Both the position numbers and the translations under genes were made by a program. A stretch of 64,000 nt of DNA from Bacteroidota bacterium (GTDB lineage Bacteria > Bacteroidota > Ignavibacteria > Kapaibacteriales > UBA2268): assembly GCA_004322215.1 (NCBI GenBank), contig SCSM01000002.1, positions 86,716 through 150,715 on the forward strand. The letters run 5' to 3'. Below the pieces are notes generated by a model. It did not search any database. It was not told the DNA's origin and saw nothing but the letters and a program-made list of their open reading frames with translations. Below are positions 17,899 to 28,400 of this stretch, one piece after another. The number at the start of each line of letters is the position of its first letter. The stretch's first letter is position 1.

Positions 17899-19950
17899 TT
17901 ATCTAAGAATTATGAATGGTATTGTTGTCATTATGTCCGAAGTTGGTAAATAAACATTCAGAAAATAAGAACCGTTGCTCAGATTCTGAATTGAAACAGA
18001 GTATGAAGCAATTCCTGGTTCTCTTTCTGCAAAGTATTTTGAATGAACCCGTTTACCTAATAAATCGTATAAATCTAATTTAACATCAGACTTTACTGTG
18101 AGAGGTACTATCAATTCAATTTCATTTCTTGAATCTTCGACTACTGAGGGATACAAATAGGCATTAAAATTGTCTTTTGCGAACATCTCTGTTTGTGAAG
18201 CCGGAATACCGCATTGAATATGACTTGAGTGTGGCTCAATAGTTACAAAATCATTTTCATAAAATGGCATTCTCCTTTTTTTGTCCAAATCTTCAGCTAC
18301 CACATAACATTCAGCATTATCATTATTGAAATTGATTAATGGAATGTCAGATGTATATTGATACTTGAATACGGTAGGGTATAACAGATACTTTTCAAAT
18401 ACCTGGGAATCCGAAAATTTAATATAAAATTCTGTATTAATTAATTTTGATGAAGACGCAATATAAACTATTACTCTCTGATACTGATTTAATTTGTATG
18501 TTGAAATCGGAGAAATTATTATTCCTGTTTTCATCATTGCATCGAAAATATTTGGTACACCGTACCCAAGGGTATCGTCAGGAGATTGATTCAAAGATGA
18601 AGTTGATTCTATCACTGACCTCACTTCCCATGGCTTCAATTCAGGAAATTCCTGCATCAATAGACCGACTGCGCCCGATACCAGTGGAGTTGCAAAGGAA
18701 GTCCCTCCACCGAAACCGAAAGTATAAGGGTCTGAGGCATTTGCTGCAAATACTTCAGTTCCCATTCCTGATAAATCAGGTTTAATCCTGCCATCAACTC
18801 TTGGTCCCCTCGATGTAAATGCCGCGGGTGTTACTCCATCAGGAGTAACTGCTCCAACTGTAATAGCGCTGTCAGCATCACCCGGTGATACAATTGTCCC
18901 CGGATTTGGGCCACTGTTTCCGGCTGCTGTTATACAAACAACTCCTCTTTTTACTGCATTATTCACTGCCTGAGCGACAATTGTTGTTTTCCCGTTTAAT
19001 TCATTATATGTATAATTTGAATCTGTTGAATCGAATCTCATATATCCGACGGATGAACTTGTTATATCAACACCCTGTGATTCCATCCATTCTATTGCAG
19101 CAGCATAGTTATCTTCTTCCAAATGATGTTCACCAAGTAAATTCTCTGTTTTTGATAGTATAAAATCAGCATTAGGAGCTATTCCTATCAAATTCCCGGG
19201 TGAAAATCCTGCAGCTAATGACAATACGGCTGTACCGTGTTTATCATGGTCTGCAGGGTCACTATCCTCATTTCCGGTTATCGTATCATTATTTACAAAA
19301 TCATATTCTGCAAGAACTGAAGCATTTATCAATGATGAATGGTTTTTCCACCTGAATCCTGTATCGAGAAAACCGATTAATACTCCTTTACCATTTATGC
19401 CTAAACTGTGCAATATCGGGATATTCATTATTTGTGCCTGCCTGAAAGATGGTCCGTAATCATAATTATCACAATTTTCATAATATTGAGCTTGATTATT
19501 GTCATTAACAAAAATTGAATTTGTACTTGATAAATTCTGAAATTCGAGTTTAATCAATTTACTTGCTGTGGGTTGAACTTCTTTAATAAAACTAATTTGT
19601 TTTAAAGCTTCGGCAATAATCGAATCACAAATCACAACAATATAATTTTTCCATCTCAATTTAAGTTTTAATTCTGAACCAAGTGATATGCAGGAATCAA
19701 TATATGGCTTGTATATTGTTGCATCATCATAATTTATTAAGGAATCGGCAGGTAAGACTTTACCCCTTCTTTTTATAGCCCTATCATTTAATAATTTTAA
19801 TGTAGAATTATATAAAGATGTACCTTGCCTGAATTCAACAGGACCCTTATCCTTAAAAAATACCCTGTATGTTCCTGTCTGTGAACAAAGGGGTTGAACC
19901 ATGCAAAGAAAAATTATAATCAGATATTTATATAAACTGCTTTTAATCAT
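17899..19950 (-). CDS. Secreted subtilisin-like serine protease with T9SS sorting domain
   Basis: A 683-residue S8-family peptidase. A signal peptide ends near residue 23 (PLCSQ) and a propeptide-like region follows to about 170. The catalytic triad is visible as Asp196 (FLDTGF), His238 (DKHGTAV) and Ser418 (GGGTSFATP), with the oxyanion Asn in TAAGNSGP near 345. After a linker, the last 80 or so residues form a beta-sandwich like T9SS type A sorting domains (YLYPSVVEDSRNEIEL, KLDLYDLLGKRV, LSNGSYFLNVY). It is therefore probably exported across the outer membrane by the type IX system and held at the surface or released. Confidence 0.9.
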   Translation of the reverse strand: MIKSSLYKYLIIIFLCMVQPLCSQTGTYRVFFKDKGPVEFRQGTSLYNSTLKLLNDRAIKRRGKVLPADSLINYDDATIYKPYIDSCISLGSELKLKLRWKNYIVVICDSIIAEALKQISFIKEVQPTASKLIKLEFQNLSSTNSIFVNDNNQAQYYENCDNYDYGPSFRQAQIMNIPILHSLGINGKGVLIGFLDTGFRWKNHSSLINASVLAEYDFVNNDTITGNEDSDPADHDKHGTAVLSLAAGFSPGNLIGIAPNADFILSKTENLLGEHHLEEDNYAAAIEWMESQGVDITSSSVGYMRFDSTDSNYTYNELNGKTTIVAQAVNNAVKRGVVCITAAGNSGPNPGTIVSPGDADSAITVGAVTPDGVTPAAFTSRGPRVDGRIKPDLSGMGTEVFAANASDPYTFGFGGGTSFATPLVSGAVGLLMQEFPELKPWEVRSVIESTSSLNQSPDDTLGYGVPNIFDAMMKTGIIISPISTYKLNQYQRVIVYIASSSKLINTEFYIKFSDSQVFEKYLLYPTVFKYQYTSDIPLINFNNDNAECYVVAEDLDKKRRMPFYENDFVTIEPHSSHIQCGIPASQTEMFAKDNFNAYLYPSVVEDSRNEIELIVPLTVKSDVKLDLYDLLGKRVHSKYFAEREPGIASYSVSIQNLSNGSYFLNVYLPTSDIMTTIPFIILR

Positions 19951-20081
19951 TACATTATTTATTACAATTGTTTTTCCCTGCTGTATTTAAATAAAAATTC
20001 TAATTAAATTGTTAAATTATCGTTACTGAAATAATCAAGAATTGCAAAATAAGAATTTTGATTTATCTGTTAACTGAAATT

Positions 20082-20801
20082 ATGAGTATTGTATTAATAA
20101 CAGGGAGTGGACGTAGGATTGGAAGAGGTCTGGCAATTCGTTTTGCAGAAAAGGGCTGGGATGTCATTATACATTACAATTCATCCGATAAAAAAGCCGA
20201 TGAAACCGGAAAATTAATAAAAGAAATCGGAGTCAGGACTATTACAGTTAAAGCCGATGTCAGAAATCAGGGCGAAATACAGAATGTTTTTACTAAAGCA
20301 GTTGAACAGGTCGGGATACCCGATGTATTAATTAATAATGCCGGTATTTATCCTCTTCCTGTACAATTGAATGATATAAGCGATGAATTATGGAATGATA
20401 CTTTAAACATTAATTTGAGAGGTGAATTTTACTTTTCAAAAGTTTATGCTGAAAAGGCAAAAGAAGGCAGAATCATTAATTTTGCATCTCTTGGTGGATT
20501 GGAAGTCTGGAATCACAGAATTCCCTACAATGTTTCTAAAGCAGCTGCCATCCAGCTTACTAAAGCTTTAGCAAAGGAACTTGCTCCTGGTTTTTCTGTG
20601 AATTGTATATGTCCCGGAACGATTGAAATTCCAGATGAGCCCCCTTCGGAAAAAATTCGTATTAATCCCGATAAAATTCCAATGAAAAGAAATGGAAATG
20701 TTGATGATATTTTTGATGCTGTATTTTTCTTTTCGACCTGTTCAAAATATATCACAGGACAGGTTTTGTGTGTGGATGGTGGTTATCATATTTCAAGATG
20801 A
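20082..20801 (+). CDS. Short-chain dehydrogenase/reductase, pteridine-reductase-like
   Basis: A 239-residue Rossmann-fold NAD(P)H enzyme. The ATG at 20082 begins directly before the first beta-strand; an in-frame start at 20058 adds a hydrophobic extension of no obvious use. The cofactor motif is T-G-S-G-R-R-I-G, the TGX3RXG form typical of pteridine reductases (PTR1/FolM). NNAG is present, and the catalytic Ser and YNVSK are in place, with VDGGYH at the C-terminus. The substrate cannot be fixed from sequence: a dihydropteridine is suggested by the motif, but 3-oxoacyl-ACP reductases look similar. It is followed 34 nt later by a LOG-family gene. Confidence 0.82.
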   Translation: MSIVLITGSGRRIGRGLAIRFAEKGWDVIIHYNSSDKKADETGKLIKEIGVRTITVKADVRNQGEIQNVFTKAVEQVGIPDVLINNAGIYPLPVQLNDISDELWNDTLNINLRGEFYFSKVYAEKAKEGRIINFASLGGLEVWNHRIPYNVSKAAAIQLTKALAKELAPGFSVNCICPGTIEIPDEPPSEKIRINPDKIPMKRNGNVDDIFDAVFFFSTCSKYITGQVLCVDGGYHISR

Positions 20802-20835
20802 ATTTAATTAACAATTAATATTGACAATAAAAAAA

Positions 20836-21627
20836 ATGAAAAAAAACGATGTAGAGGCAGATTCCAAATTTTCCCATTTTGAAAAATCAATTGATAAAAA
20901 GGGTATAAAAAGAGCACCGAAGGGCTATGATAATTATGAGTTTATTCATAGCAAGGATGGTCGTGTCATCAGGTTACTTGCAGAATATCTTTATCCGAAA
21001 CAAGTTATGGATAAAAATAATGTTAAGAAAGGAATCATTTTCTTCGGTTCTGCAAGGGTTAAACCGAATGATAAAAATGGAGACAATGCAGGTTATTATA
21101 ATGATGCAAGAATCCTTGCAAAATTGTTGACCGATTGGTCTAATACTTTACCTAAAGAAAAAAGTTTTAACATTGTTACTGGAGGAGGACCCGGGATTAT
21201 GGAAGCTGCTAACCGTGGCTCTTATGATGCTGGTCGAAAATCTGTGGGCTTAAATATCAGTCTTCCTTTTGAACAAATGCCAAACCAATATATATCAGAA
21301 GTTCTGAATTTTGAGTTTCATTACTTTTTTATGAGGAAATTCTGGTTTGTATATCTTGCTAATGCTATGGTTGTTTTCCCGGGTGGATTCGGCACACTCG
21401 ACGAATTAATGGAAATTTTAACTCTTAGACAGACAAAAAAAGTAACTAAGCCGCTTCCTATAATTTTATATGGTCAGAATTATTGGCAAAAGCTGATTAA
21501 TTTTGATTTTCTTATTGAAATGGGTATGATTAATAAAGAGGATGTTGAATTATTTTCTTATGCTAATACTCCGGACGAAGCATTTAAAAAATTGAAATCT
21601 GAATTATCTAAAATTCATAAACTATAA
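20836..21627 (+). CDS. LOG-family nucleotide 5'-monophosphate phosphoribohydrolase (TIGR00730-like)
   Basis: A 263-residue Rossmann-like protein with both hallmark motifs of the lysine-decarboxylase-like/LOG family: GGGPGIMEAANRG and PGGFGTLDELMEILT. Family members release free base from adenosine- or cytokinin-type monophosphates. The N-terminal 60 residues are basic and poorly conserved. The ATG at 20836 is used here; a TTG at 20821 is in frame. The preceding strand IIFFGSARVKP starts the fold. Confidence 0.88.
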   Translation: MKKNDVEADSKFSHFEKSIDKKGIKRAPKGYDNYEFIHSKDGRVIRLLAEYLYPKQVMDKNNVKKGIIFFGSARVKPNDKNGDNAGYYNDARILAKLLTDWSNTLPKEKSFNIVTGGGPGIMEAANRGSYDAGRKSVGLNISLPFEQMPNQYISEVLNFEFHYFFMRKFWFVYLANAMVVFPGGFGTLDELMEILTLRQTKKVTKPLPIILYGQNYWQKLINFDFLIEMGMINKEDVELFSYANTPDEAFKKLKSELSKIHKL

Positions 21628-21629
21628 AT

Positions 21630-21660
21630 AATTATTAATTACGAATTTCTAATTACTAAT
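21630..21660. repeat. Heptanucleotide repeat, four units
   Basis: AATTATT, AATTACG, AATTTCT, AATTACT and a partial AAT follow one another at an exact 7-nt period between the LOG gene and the TlpA-like gene. Confidence 0.55.
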
Positions 21661-21669
21661 GAAATTATT

Positions 21670-23577
21670 ATGAAATCAAGAATATTTATGACTTTATTAT
21701 TCCTTTTTGTTTGTGCTTATTCGGTAACAGCAGGTGAACTTACTTTTTCATCTGAGAAACCCCAAAAAGGAACAATTGTAACAATTAATTACAAATCCGA
21801 AGGTGAATTTCAGAAGAACGAACAATTGAATGTTTACATTTGTTGTTTTTATAGCGGTGAGAAAACAATAGAGGGTTTTGATGCACCTATGACTTTTGAT
21901 AATTCAAAATTTAAATTTGAAGCTACATTCCAAATTCCGGTCAAAACTAATTTTGTATTATTTAAAGTAGGAAATGGGAAAAGATTTGATACTAAACATT
22001 CGGAATTTTGGCAATTATTTTTATATGGAACAGATGGTAAACCTGTTCGGGGTGCTAATTTGAATTGTGCTGTATCTTATATGGGAATGTTACCTCAAAA
22101 TGCCGGAAGAATAGTAAATTTTACCAATGCAATTGAATATTTCCAAAAAGAGATTGCATTATATCCCGATAATATCCAGGCACAAATTGGATATTCATCA
22201 TTGAATTTCGATATGAGAAAAATCTCCAAAGATGAATTCGATGAATCATTAAAGAAAATTATTAAATCGGGATTTAATGAAAATGACGAAGGAGAATTGC
22301 GTGCTGTAGTGAGGGCTTTGCGTACACTTGATAAAAGCGATAAAGCACAGGAACTGGAGCATAAATTCGTTGAGAATCACTTGCAGAGTGATTTGGCTGA
22401 AGAACTTGCTATGGCAAAACTCGCAAAGTCAGACAACTTGAAAGAATTTTCAAGTGATGTCCAAAAATATATTAAATTATTTCCCGAATCTCCGAATCGT
22501 GAAAGAGTATTTTCTGCCCTTGTTTCAGGTTATCTTCAGGATAATAGGTATGATGAAATTTTTACACTCTTGAATTCATATACTGACGTTCCTTCCTCTG
22601 CTTATGCTAAACTCGCTATGGCATATCTCGAAAATTCTGAGAAACTAACAGAAAAGCAAATAAAGAGAAATATTGGCAAAGCACTCGATATATTAAAATA
22701 TGCCATTGACGAAGCAAGAAAACTTGACTATCATTATAAACCGAAACACTTATCCGATTCAGAATGGAAATTATCGAAAATTTATGAATATGCTGACATC
22801 CTGAAAATTTATGGACAGGTAAATCATTTGGCAGGAAATAATGATGATGCAATTAAAGTATTGAATGAATCTAAAAAAATATTTGATGGATCAACCCCGC
22901 CGGATTTATATCTTGAATTGATTGAAACATATATTGAAACTTATAGGGATTCCATTGCTTATAATCTGGCAACTGAAGCTATTATAGAATCAAAGAACAG
23001 TAAGGAGACCGACAATTATCATAAAATTCTGTTTGACACTTTAAAAATTGAAGGTGAATACAAACAAGTTTATGATTCTCTTTCTTCAATTGCAAAGAGT
23101 AAAAGGTTAATAGAATTGGCTGATGAACAGCTTAATATCCCTGTCAATTTAGGATCAGTAACAAGTTTGCTGGGTAAAGAACTAAAATATGGCAGCTTAA
23201 AAGGCAAAGTGATTGTCATTGATTTGTGGTCAACCTGGTGCGGACCTTGCAAAGAGTCATTACCTGCTATGGATAATTTATATAGTTTGTATAAAGATAG
23301 TTCGGATGTGGTTTTTACTTCAATAAATGTGTGGGAAAAAGAAGCCGGAAAAGAAAGATTGGATATTATTAAAAAATTCTTCGGTAAATCCGATTATGAC
23401 CTTCCGATATATATCGATAATACGAATTTATTACCATATACTCTCGGTGTTACTGGTTTACCTACTACTATTTATATTGATAAGAAAGGAATTATAAGGT
23501 TTAAAGATATTGGTTATGTAAGTGCTGATTTTTTAATGAATACAAGCGATAAAATTGATTTTTTATTAAAAAAGTAG
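21670..23577 (+). CDS. Large exported TlpA-like oxidoreductase with helical-repeat middle
   Basis: A 635-residue secreted protein with a signal peptide (about 1-21, SVTAG). Residues about 22-130 look like a beta-sandwich. Residues about 135-480 are helical and TPR-like (AIEYFQKEIALYPDNIQAQ is one clear unit). The C-terminal 150 residues form a thioredoxin fold with the active site W-C-G-P-C (LWSTWCGPCKES) and the cis-Pro loop LPTTIYID. The domain order resembles Bacteroidetes TlpA/ResA proteins with long N-terminal partner domains. Its partner is unknown. It is followed by a hairpin and tag. Confidence 0.85.
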   Translation: MKSRIFMTLLFLFVCAYSVTAGELTFSSEKPQKGTIVTINYKSEGEFQKNEQLNVYICCFYSGEKTIEGFDAPMTFDNSKFKFEATFQIPVKTNFVLFKVGNGKRFDTKHSEFWQLFLYGTDGKPVRGANLNCAVSYMGMLPQNAGRIVNFTNAIEYFQKEIALYPDNIQAQIGYSSLNFDMRKISKDEFDESLKKIIKSGFNENDEGELRAVVRALRTLDKSDKAQELEHKFVENHLQSDLAEELAMAKLAKSDNLKEFSSDVQKYIKLFPESPNRERVFSALVSGYLQDNRYDEIFTLLNSYTDVPSSAYAKLAMAYLENSEKLTEKQIKRNIGKALDILKYAIDEARKLDYHYKPKHLSDSEWKLSKIYEYADILKIYGQVNHLAGNNDDAIKVLNESKKIFDGSTPPDLYLELIETYIETYRDSIAYNLATEAIIESKNSKETDNYHKILFDTLKIEGEYKQVYDSLSSIAKSKRLIELADEQLNIPVNLGSVTSLLGKELKYGSLKGKVIVIDLWSTWCGPCKESLPAMDNLYSLYKDSSDVVFTSINVWEKEAGKERLDIIKKFFGKSDYDLPIYIDNTNLLPYTLGVTGLPTTIYIDKKGIIRFKDIGYVSADFLMNTSDKIDFLLKK

Positions 23578-23598
23578 GGGCAGATTATTAATCTGCCC
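23578..23598 (+). terminator. Perfect inverted repeat after the TlpA-like gene
   Basis: A 21-nt perfect dyad with 10-nt arms (GGGCAGATTA / TAATCTGCCC) around a single T, starting at the base after the stop codon. The downstream sequence is AT-rich but has no long T-run, so termination is likely but perhaps inefficient. The following tag gene has its own GGAGG-like site. Confidence 0.5.
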
Positions 23599-23621
23599 AT
23601 ATTATATTTAAATGGAGGAAA

Positions 23622-24200
23622 ATGAAAAAGAAAAGCTGTACCTGGCCCGGAACTGATACATTAATGCTGGACTATCACGATAATGAGTGGGGGGTACCTC
23701 TACACGATGATACTAAATTGTTCGAGTTTATGGTTCTGGATGCTTTCCAGGCAGGTTTAAGCTGGGCTATTGTACTTAAGAAACGTGATGCATTCAGAAA
23801 AGCATTTAGTAATTATAATATTAAGAAAATTACAAAGTACGATGACAAAAAAGTATCTGAACTTCTAAATAATGAGGATATTATTAGAAACAGAATGAAA
23901 ATCAATGCCGCTATAAAAAATGCACAAGCTTTTCTAAAAATTCAAAAAGAATTCGGAACATTCGATAAATATATCTGGAAATTCACTAATTATAAACCCA
24001 TTGTCAATAAATGGAAAAAGATGGGAACCATCCCTGCTAAAACAGAAATATCCGATGAAATGAGCAAAGACCTGAAGAAAAGAGGTTTCAGTTTTGTCGG
24101 TTCGACTATTTGCTATTCATTTATGCAGGCAGCGGGAATGGTTAATGACCACGTTATTGAGTGTTTCAGGTATAAGGAAGTTCAAAGAATTGATAATTGA
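23622..24200 (+). CDS. tag: DNA-3-methyladenine glycosylase I
   Basis: A 192-residue base-excision repair enzyme that removes 3-methyladenine. The zinc-snap ligands are present at Cys6, His19, His177 and Cys181, matching the C4/H17/H175/C179 pattern of the E. coli enzyme. YHDNEWGVP, LDAFQAGLSWAIVLKKR and SFMQAAGMVNDH are family motifs. The ATG at 23622 follows a GGAGG-like site (TGGAGGAAA). The last codons and the TGA stop lie inside a heptanucleotide repeat (24188-24220). Confidence 0.95.
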   Translation: MKKKSCTWPGTDTLMLDYHDNEWGVPLHDDTKLFEFMVLDAFQAGLSWAIVLKKRDAFRKAFSNYNIKKITKYDDKKVSELLNNEDIIRNRMKINAAIKNAQAFLKIQKEFGTFDKYIWKFTNYKPIVNKWKKMGTIPAKTEISDEMSKDLKKRGFSFVGSTICYSFMQAAGMVNDHVIECFRYKEVQRIDN

Positions 24201-24220
24201 AAATTGATAATTGATAATTC
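24188..24220. repeat. Heptanucleotide repeat overlapping the end of tag
   Basis: Four AATTGAT/AATTGAA units plus AATTC at exact 7-nt period. The array starts within the last codons of tag and supplies its TGA stop. Confidence 0.6.
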
Positions 24221-24240
24221 TAATATTTTATTTTGATATT

Positions 24241-24600
24241 ATGAGTTTAAAACTTTTTGGAATAATAATTATTTTGGGTTCATTCAGTATTATTACATCT
24301 TGTAATCCTGATACTTGTTACTTAGATGATTGTTCTGATAAAGAAAAAATGAAGGTATCATTGTTAAATGTTTTTGGGCATCATATTCTTGAAGAATATA
24401 GATATGTTGATTCACTTGATTGGTATTTTAGCGAAAGTGATTCCGTTTATGATGTAGAATTTTTTTTAAAGAAAGAAATAGTTAAAAGAAAAAATATAAT
24501 ACAGGATGGTTTTCATATTATCATTTTAAAAAAGAATTGTAAAGCAACTTATTATGAATATAAGTATAGATATAGGGATGGAAAATACGAAAGATATTAA
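24241..24600 (+). CDS. Hypothetical lipoprotein
   Basis: A 119-residue protein not recognised as any family. The ATG at 24241 gives a good lipoprotein signal (Lys4, hydrophobic core, ITSC lipobox). After the anchor there are two further Cys in CYLDDC, and the remainder is charged with many Tyr and Lys (YEYKYRYRDGKY at the C-terminus). An in-frame extension to 24211 adds a second hydrophobic run and is less plausible. It lies between tag and the DUF4258 gene. Confidence 0.55.
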   Translation: MSLKLFGIIIILGSFSIITSCNPDTCYLDDCSDKEKMKVSLLNVFGHHILEEYRYVDSLDWYFSESDSVYDVEFFLKKEIVKRKNIIQDGFHIIILKKNCKATYYEYKYRYRDGKYERY

Positions 24601-24633
24601 ATAAATAATAATTTATTATTAAGAAAATTATTT

Positions 24634-24882
24634 ATGAATTATATTTTAACTGAACACGCTTCTAAAAAAATTAAAAAGAGGAAAATTTCTTTGAATTTAA
24701 TTGAAGAAGTTATTCAAAATCCTCAACAAATTTTATATCAGGATGATTTATTAATTTATCAATCTATTGTTGTGTTTAATAACAAAGAATATCTTTTAAA
24801 GATTTACGTTAATCAAAATGTTGGACCAAATAAAATTGTAACAGTTTATATGACAAGTAAAATTAAGAAATATATGGTGTAA
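24634..24882 (+). CDS. DUF4258-like small protein, toxin-like
   Basis: An 82-residue basic protein with the pattern of DUF4258: TEHASKKIKKRKISLNLIEEVIQNP, then a run of beta strands (LLIYQSIVVF, EYLLKIYVN) and a C-terminal VYMTSKIKKY. The layout resembles small RelE/BrnT-like folds, and DUF4258 genes are often found in toxin-antitoxin-like pairs. Here the DUF2283 gene starts one base after its stop codon. No activity can be shown from sequence. Confidence 0.65.
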   Translation: MNYILTEHASKKIKKRKISLNLIEEVIQNPQQILYQDDLLIYQSIVVFNNKEYLLKIYVNQNVGPNKIVTVYMTSKIKKYMV

Positions 24883-24883
24883 T

Positions 24884-25078
24884 ATGAAAATAAAATATGA
24901 TAAAGAAGTTGATGTGATCAATATACAATTCAGTGAGGCGGAAATTGTAGAAACTGATGAAAACAAACCGGGTGTTATTATTGATTATGATAAAGACGGC
25001 AAAATAGTTGAAATTGAAATTCTCAATGCTTCAAAACATACTTCACAACCTGCTAAAGTCGAATACGAATTTGCATAG
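24884..25078 (+). CDS. DUF2283-family protein, partner of DUF4258
   Basis: A 64-residue acidic protein with the DUF2283 signature: KIKYDKEVDVINIQFSE, then PGVIIDYDKDGKIVEIEIL and a short tail. It is beta-rich, without DNA-binding motif or membrane segment. One base separates it from the DUF4258 gene, so the two are co-translated. DUF2283 often follows DUF4258; an antitoxin-like or regulatory role is suggested by that context. Confidence 0.75.
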   Translation: MKIKYDKEVDVINIQFSEAEIVETDENKPGVIIDYDKDGKIVEIEILNASKHTSQPAKVEYEFA

Positions 25079-25096
25079 GAAATATATATTTAATAA

Positions 25097-25351
25097 TTGG
25101 ATTTAAACACAATAATTGGTTTTCTCGCTGCCTTTTGCACTACATTTGCATTCATTCCACAATTAATCAAAGTCTGGAAGAATAAACACGCAAAAGACAT
25201 ATCACTCCGTATGTACATTATTTTCATTATTGGTATTGCCCTTTGGCTTGTTTATGGTATTATCATTAATAATCTGCCCATCATCGCTGCAAACACAGTA
25301 ACAATAATTCTTGCTGGAATTATATTGATATTCAAAATAAAATATAGGTAA
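25097..25351 (+). CDS. SemiSWEET-family sugar transporter
   Basis: An 84-residue membrane protein with three helices and the PQ-loop signature FAFIPQLIKVWKNK, followed by ISLRMYIIFIIGIALWLVYG and a third helix. This matches SemiSWEET, which works as a dimer to pass sugars across the inner membrane. The only workable start is a TTG at 25097. Translation may be coupled to the DUF2283 gene 18 nt upstream, but a functional link is unlikely. Confidence 0.88.
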   Translation: MDLNTIIGFLAAFCTTFAFIPQLIKVWKNKHAKDISLRMYIIFIIGIALWLVYGIIINNLPIIAANTVTIILAGIILIFKIKYR

Positions 25352-25480
25352 TTTCAATTAACAATTCTTAAATAATAAGTCATTTTGTTAACACTTTGTT
25401 GATATACTATTCTCTGAAATTACTATGTTTGCATTGCAAAAATATTATGATTTGTTTGAATATTATTATTAAATATAAAG

Positions 25481-28400
25481 ATGGATTTTGTCCATTTACA
25501 TAATCATACACATTATTCATTGCTGGATGCACTTTGCACTCCCGATGAATTGATTAAAGCTGCTGTGGAAGATGGTCAGAAAGCTCTTGCACTCACCGAC
25601 CACGGGGTAATGTTCGGCTGTTATGAGTTCTATAGAAAAGCAAAAGCCGCAGGAATCAAACCGATTATTGGCTTTGAAGCTTATGTTTCTAACGGAAGCA
25701 GATTCGATAAAACAGCAGGTAAGCAGAAAACCAAAAAGAAAAATTATTATCATCTTGTTCTTCTTGCAAAAAATCAAACAGGATATCAAAATTTATTGAA
25801 ACTCACTTCGCTTGCTCATACCGAAGGATTTTATTATAAGCCGAGAATAGATAAAGAACTTTTGGAGAAATACAGCGAAGGAATTGTAGCTTCATCCGCC
25901 TGTATTGCCGGTGTAATCAGCTATCACCTAATCAACAATGATTATGAACGGGCTTATGATGAAGCGAAATATTATAAGGATTTATTCGGTGATGATTTCT
26001 ACATTGAATTACAAAGTCATTTTCTGACTGATGATGAGATTATATTGCGTGAAGCACCAATAATAGCTAAGAAGCTCGGATTAAAGCTCATTGCAACGAA
26101 TGATATTCATTACCTTAAAGGCGACCACGCTATTGCTCATAATATTTTACTCAACATCAAGGATGTTACAGCAGCTACTTCCGGTCAGGTGGATATATAT
26201 AAATTGAGATACCGCACACCCGAAATGTATTTCAAGACAAAAGAAGAAATGTCCAAGCTTTTCATTGATTTCCCGGATGCCATTGAAAATACATTGGAAG
26301 TAGCAGATAAATGCAATGTTAATCTCGATACCGGACTTCACATGCCGGAATTTCCTTTGCCAAATGATAAAAAACACTTATCTAATGCAGAATACCTTGA
26401 GGAATTGACTTTTGAAGGACTAAAGAAAAGATATAATATTATCACTGATGAAATCTCTGAAAGGGCAAAGTTTGAACTGAATGTAATTAATAAAATGAAT
26501 TTTCCGAGTTATTTTCTGATTGTCAGTGATTTCATTAATGCTGCAAAAGGATTGGGTGTTACTGTCGGTCCCGGTAGGGGTTCGGCAGCCGGCAGTATTG
26601 TCGCTTTTGCACTTGGTATTACAAACATTGACCCTTTGCCTTATGATTTGCTCTTTGAACGATTTCTGAATCCTGACAGAATCTCGATGCCTGATATTGA
26701 TATTGATTTCAACGATGAAACAAGAGAAAGAGTCATCGAATATGTCCGTCAAAAATATGGCGAAGAATGTGTCGCGCAGATTATAACATTCGGCAAATTA
26801 TCCAGCAGGGCTGTTCTTACAGATGTTGGAAGAGTGCTTGGTGTCGAGCTTCAAAAAATCAAAGAAATCACATCGAAAATACCTGTTATTCAGGGTAAAG
26901 TAACTGATTTAAAAGATGCTCTCGAATTATCAGAATTAAAATGGGTGAAGAATTCAGATGACCCCAAAATAAAAGAGTTAATCAATTACTCACTCCTTCT
27001 GGAAAATAAATTCAGAAACAGCGGAATCCACGCCGCCGGTGTGGTTATAGCTCCCAAAGACATCAGGGAATTTGTACCCGTTTTCCATGCAAGCAAAGCA
27101 AAAGGTGGAGCAGCTGAGATTGCTACCCAATACTCTATGAATGAGCTTGAAAGTGCCGGATTGCTCAAAATGGATTTTCTCGGTTTACGCACTTTATCAA
27201 TCATTGACAGAACTATTGAGATGATTAAAATCAATCATGGGGTGGAAATTAATATTGATGAAATTGATTTCAAAGACGAGAAAACTTATGATTTGATTTC
27301 CAATGGCGATACACTTGCCGTATTCCAGTTTGAATCCCAGGGAATGCAGGATTATCTTCGTCAACTGAAACCAAAAGACCTCGAAGAACTAACTGCTATG
27401 AATGCCCTCTATCGTCCGGGTCCGATGGCTAACATACCCGATTTCATTGACAGGAAACACAGCAGGAAACCAATCCAATACCTGCATCATTTGATGGAAA
27501 AATCACTGAAAAATACTTATGGTATTATTGTCTATCAGGAACAGGTTATGCAGTTGGCAAGGGATATAGCCGGCTTCACTCTTGCTCAGGCAGATATTTT
27601 ACGACGCGCTATGGGTAAGAAAAAGAAATCCGAAATGGATAAGTTAATGCCTGCGTTTATCGAAGGTGCCGGGAAAAACGGATTAAATGAAAAACTTGCA
27701 ACCGAGGTCTATGACTTAATCGAAAAATTTTCCAGCTATGGTTTCAATAAATCACATTCTCTTGCCTATTCATATCTTGCTTTTCAGACTGCATGGCTAA
27801 AAACTCATTACCCTGCTGAATTCCTTGCTGCTAATATGTCGGCAGAATTGAACAACCAGGATAAAATCGTTCAGTTAATCGAAGAAGCAAAAAAGTTTAA
27901 TATAAAAGTTCTGCCACCAGATGTAAATAAGTCTTACGCCGGATTTACACCAATCGAGAATTCAATCTTATTTGGATTAGCCGGTATAAAGAATGTTGGG
28001 AAAACTGCGGTCGAAAGTATAATTAAAGCACGTGAAGAAAAACCATTCCAGTCATTCTTTGATTTCACGGCAAGAGTAGATACAAAATTAATAAACAAAC
28101 GCTCCCTCGAAGCTCTGATTTGTTCAGGCGCATTTGATTCAATGCACTGCGGCCATAGAGCCGCATTATTGAATTCGATTGAATCAGCACTCGAATACGC
28201 TAAAGCATATCACGAAGCAAAAAACAGTGCCGTAGAAAGCTTGTTCGGGGGTGGTAGTGAAGTGCATCTTGTAGAGCCGTCTGTTAAAGACACCGATGAA
28301 TGGACTGAAAAAGTACGTCTCGACAAAGAAAAGGAAGTGTTGAATTTTTATGTGAGCGGCAACCCTCTCGACAGGTTTTTCCCTTATATTGATTCCTTAC

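Noticed and set aside
20821..20836. TTG start for the LOG-family gene
   Set aside because: The ATG five codons downstream is adequate and no better ribosome binding site supports the TTG, though it cannot be excluded.
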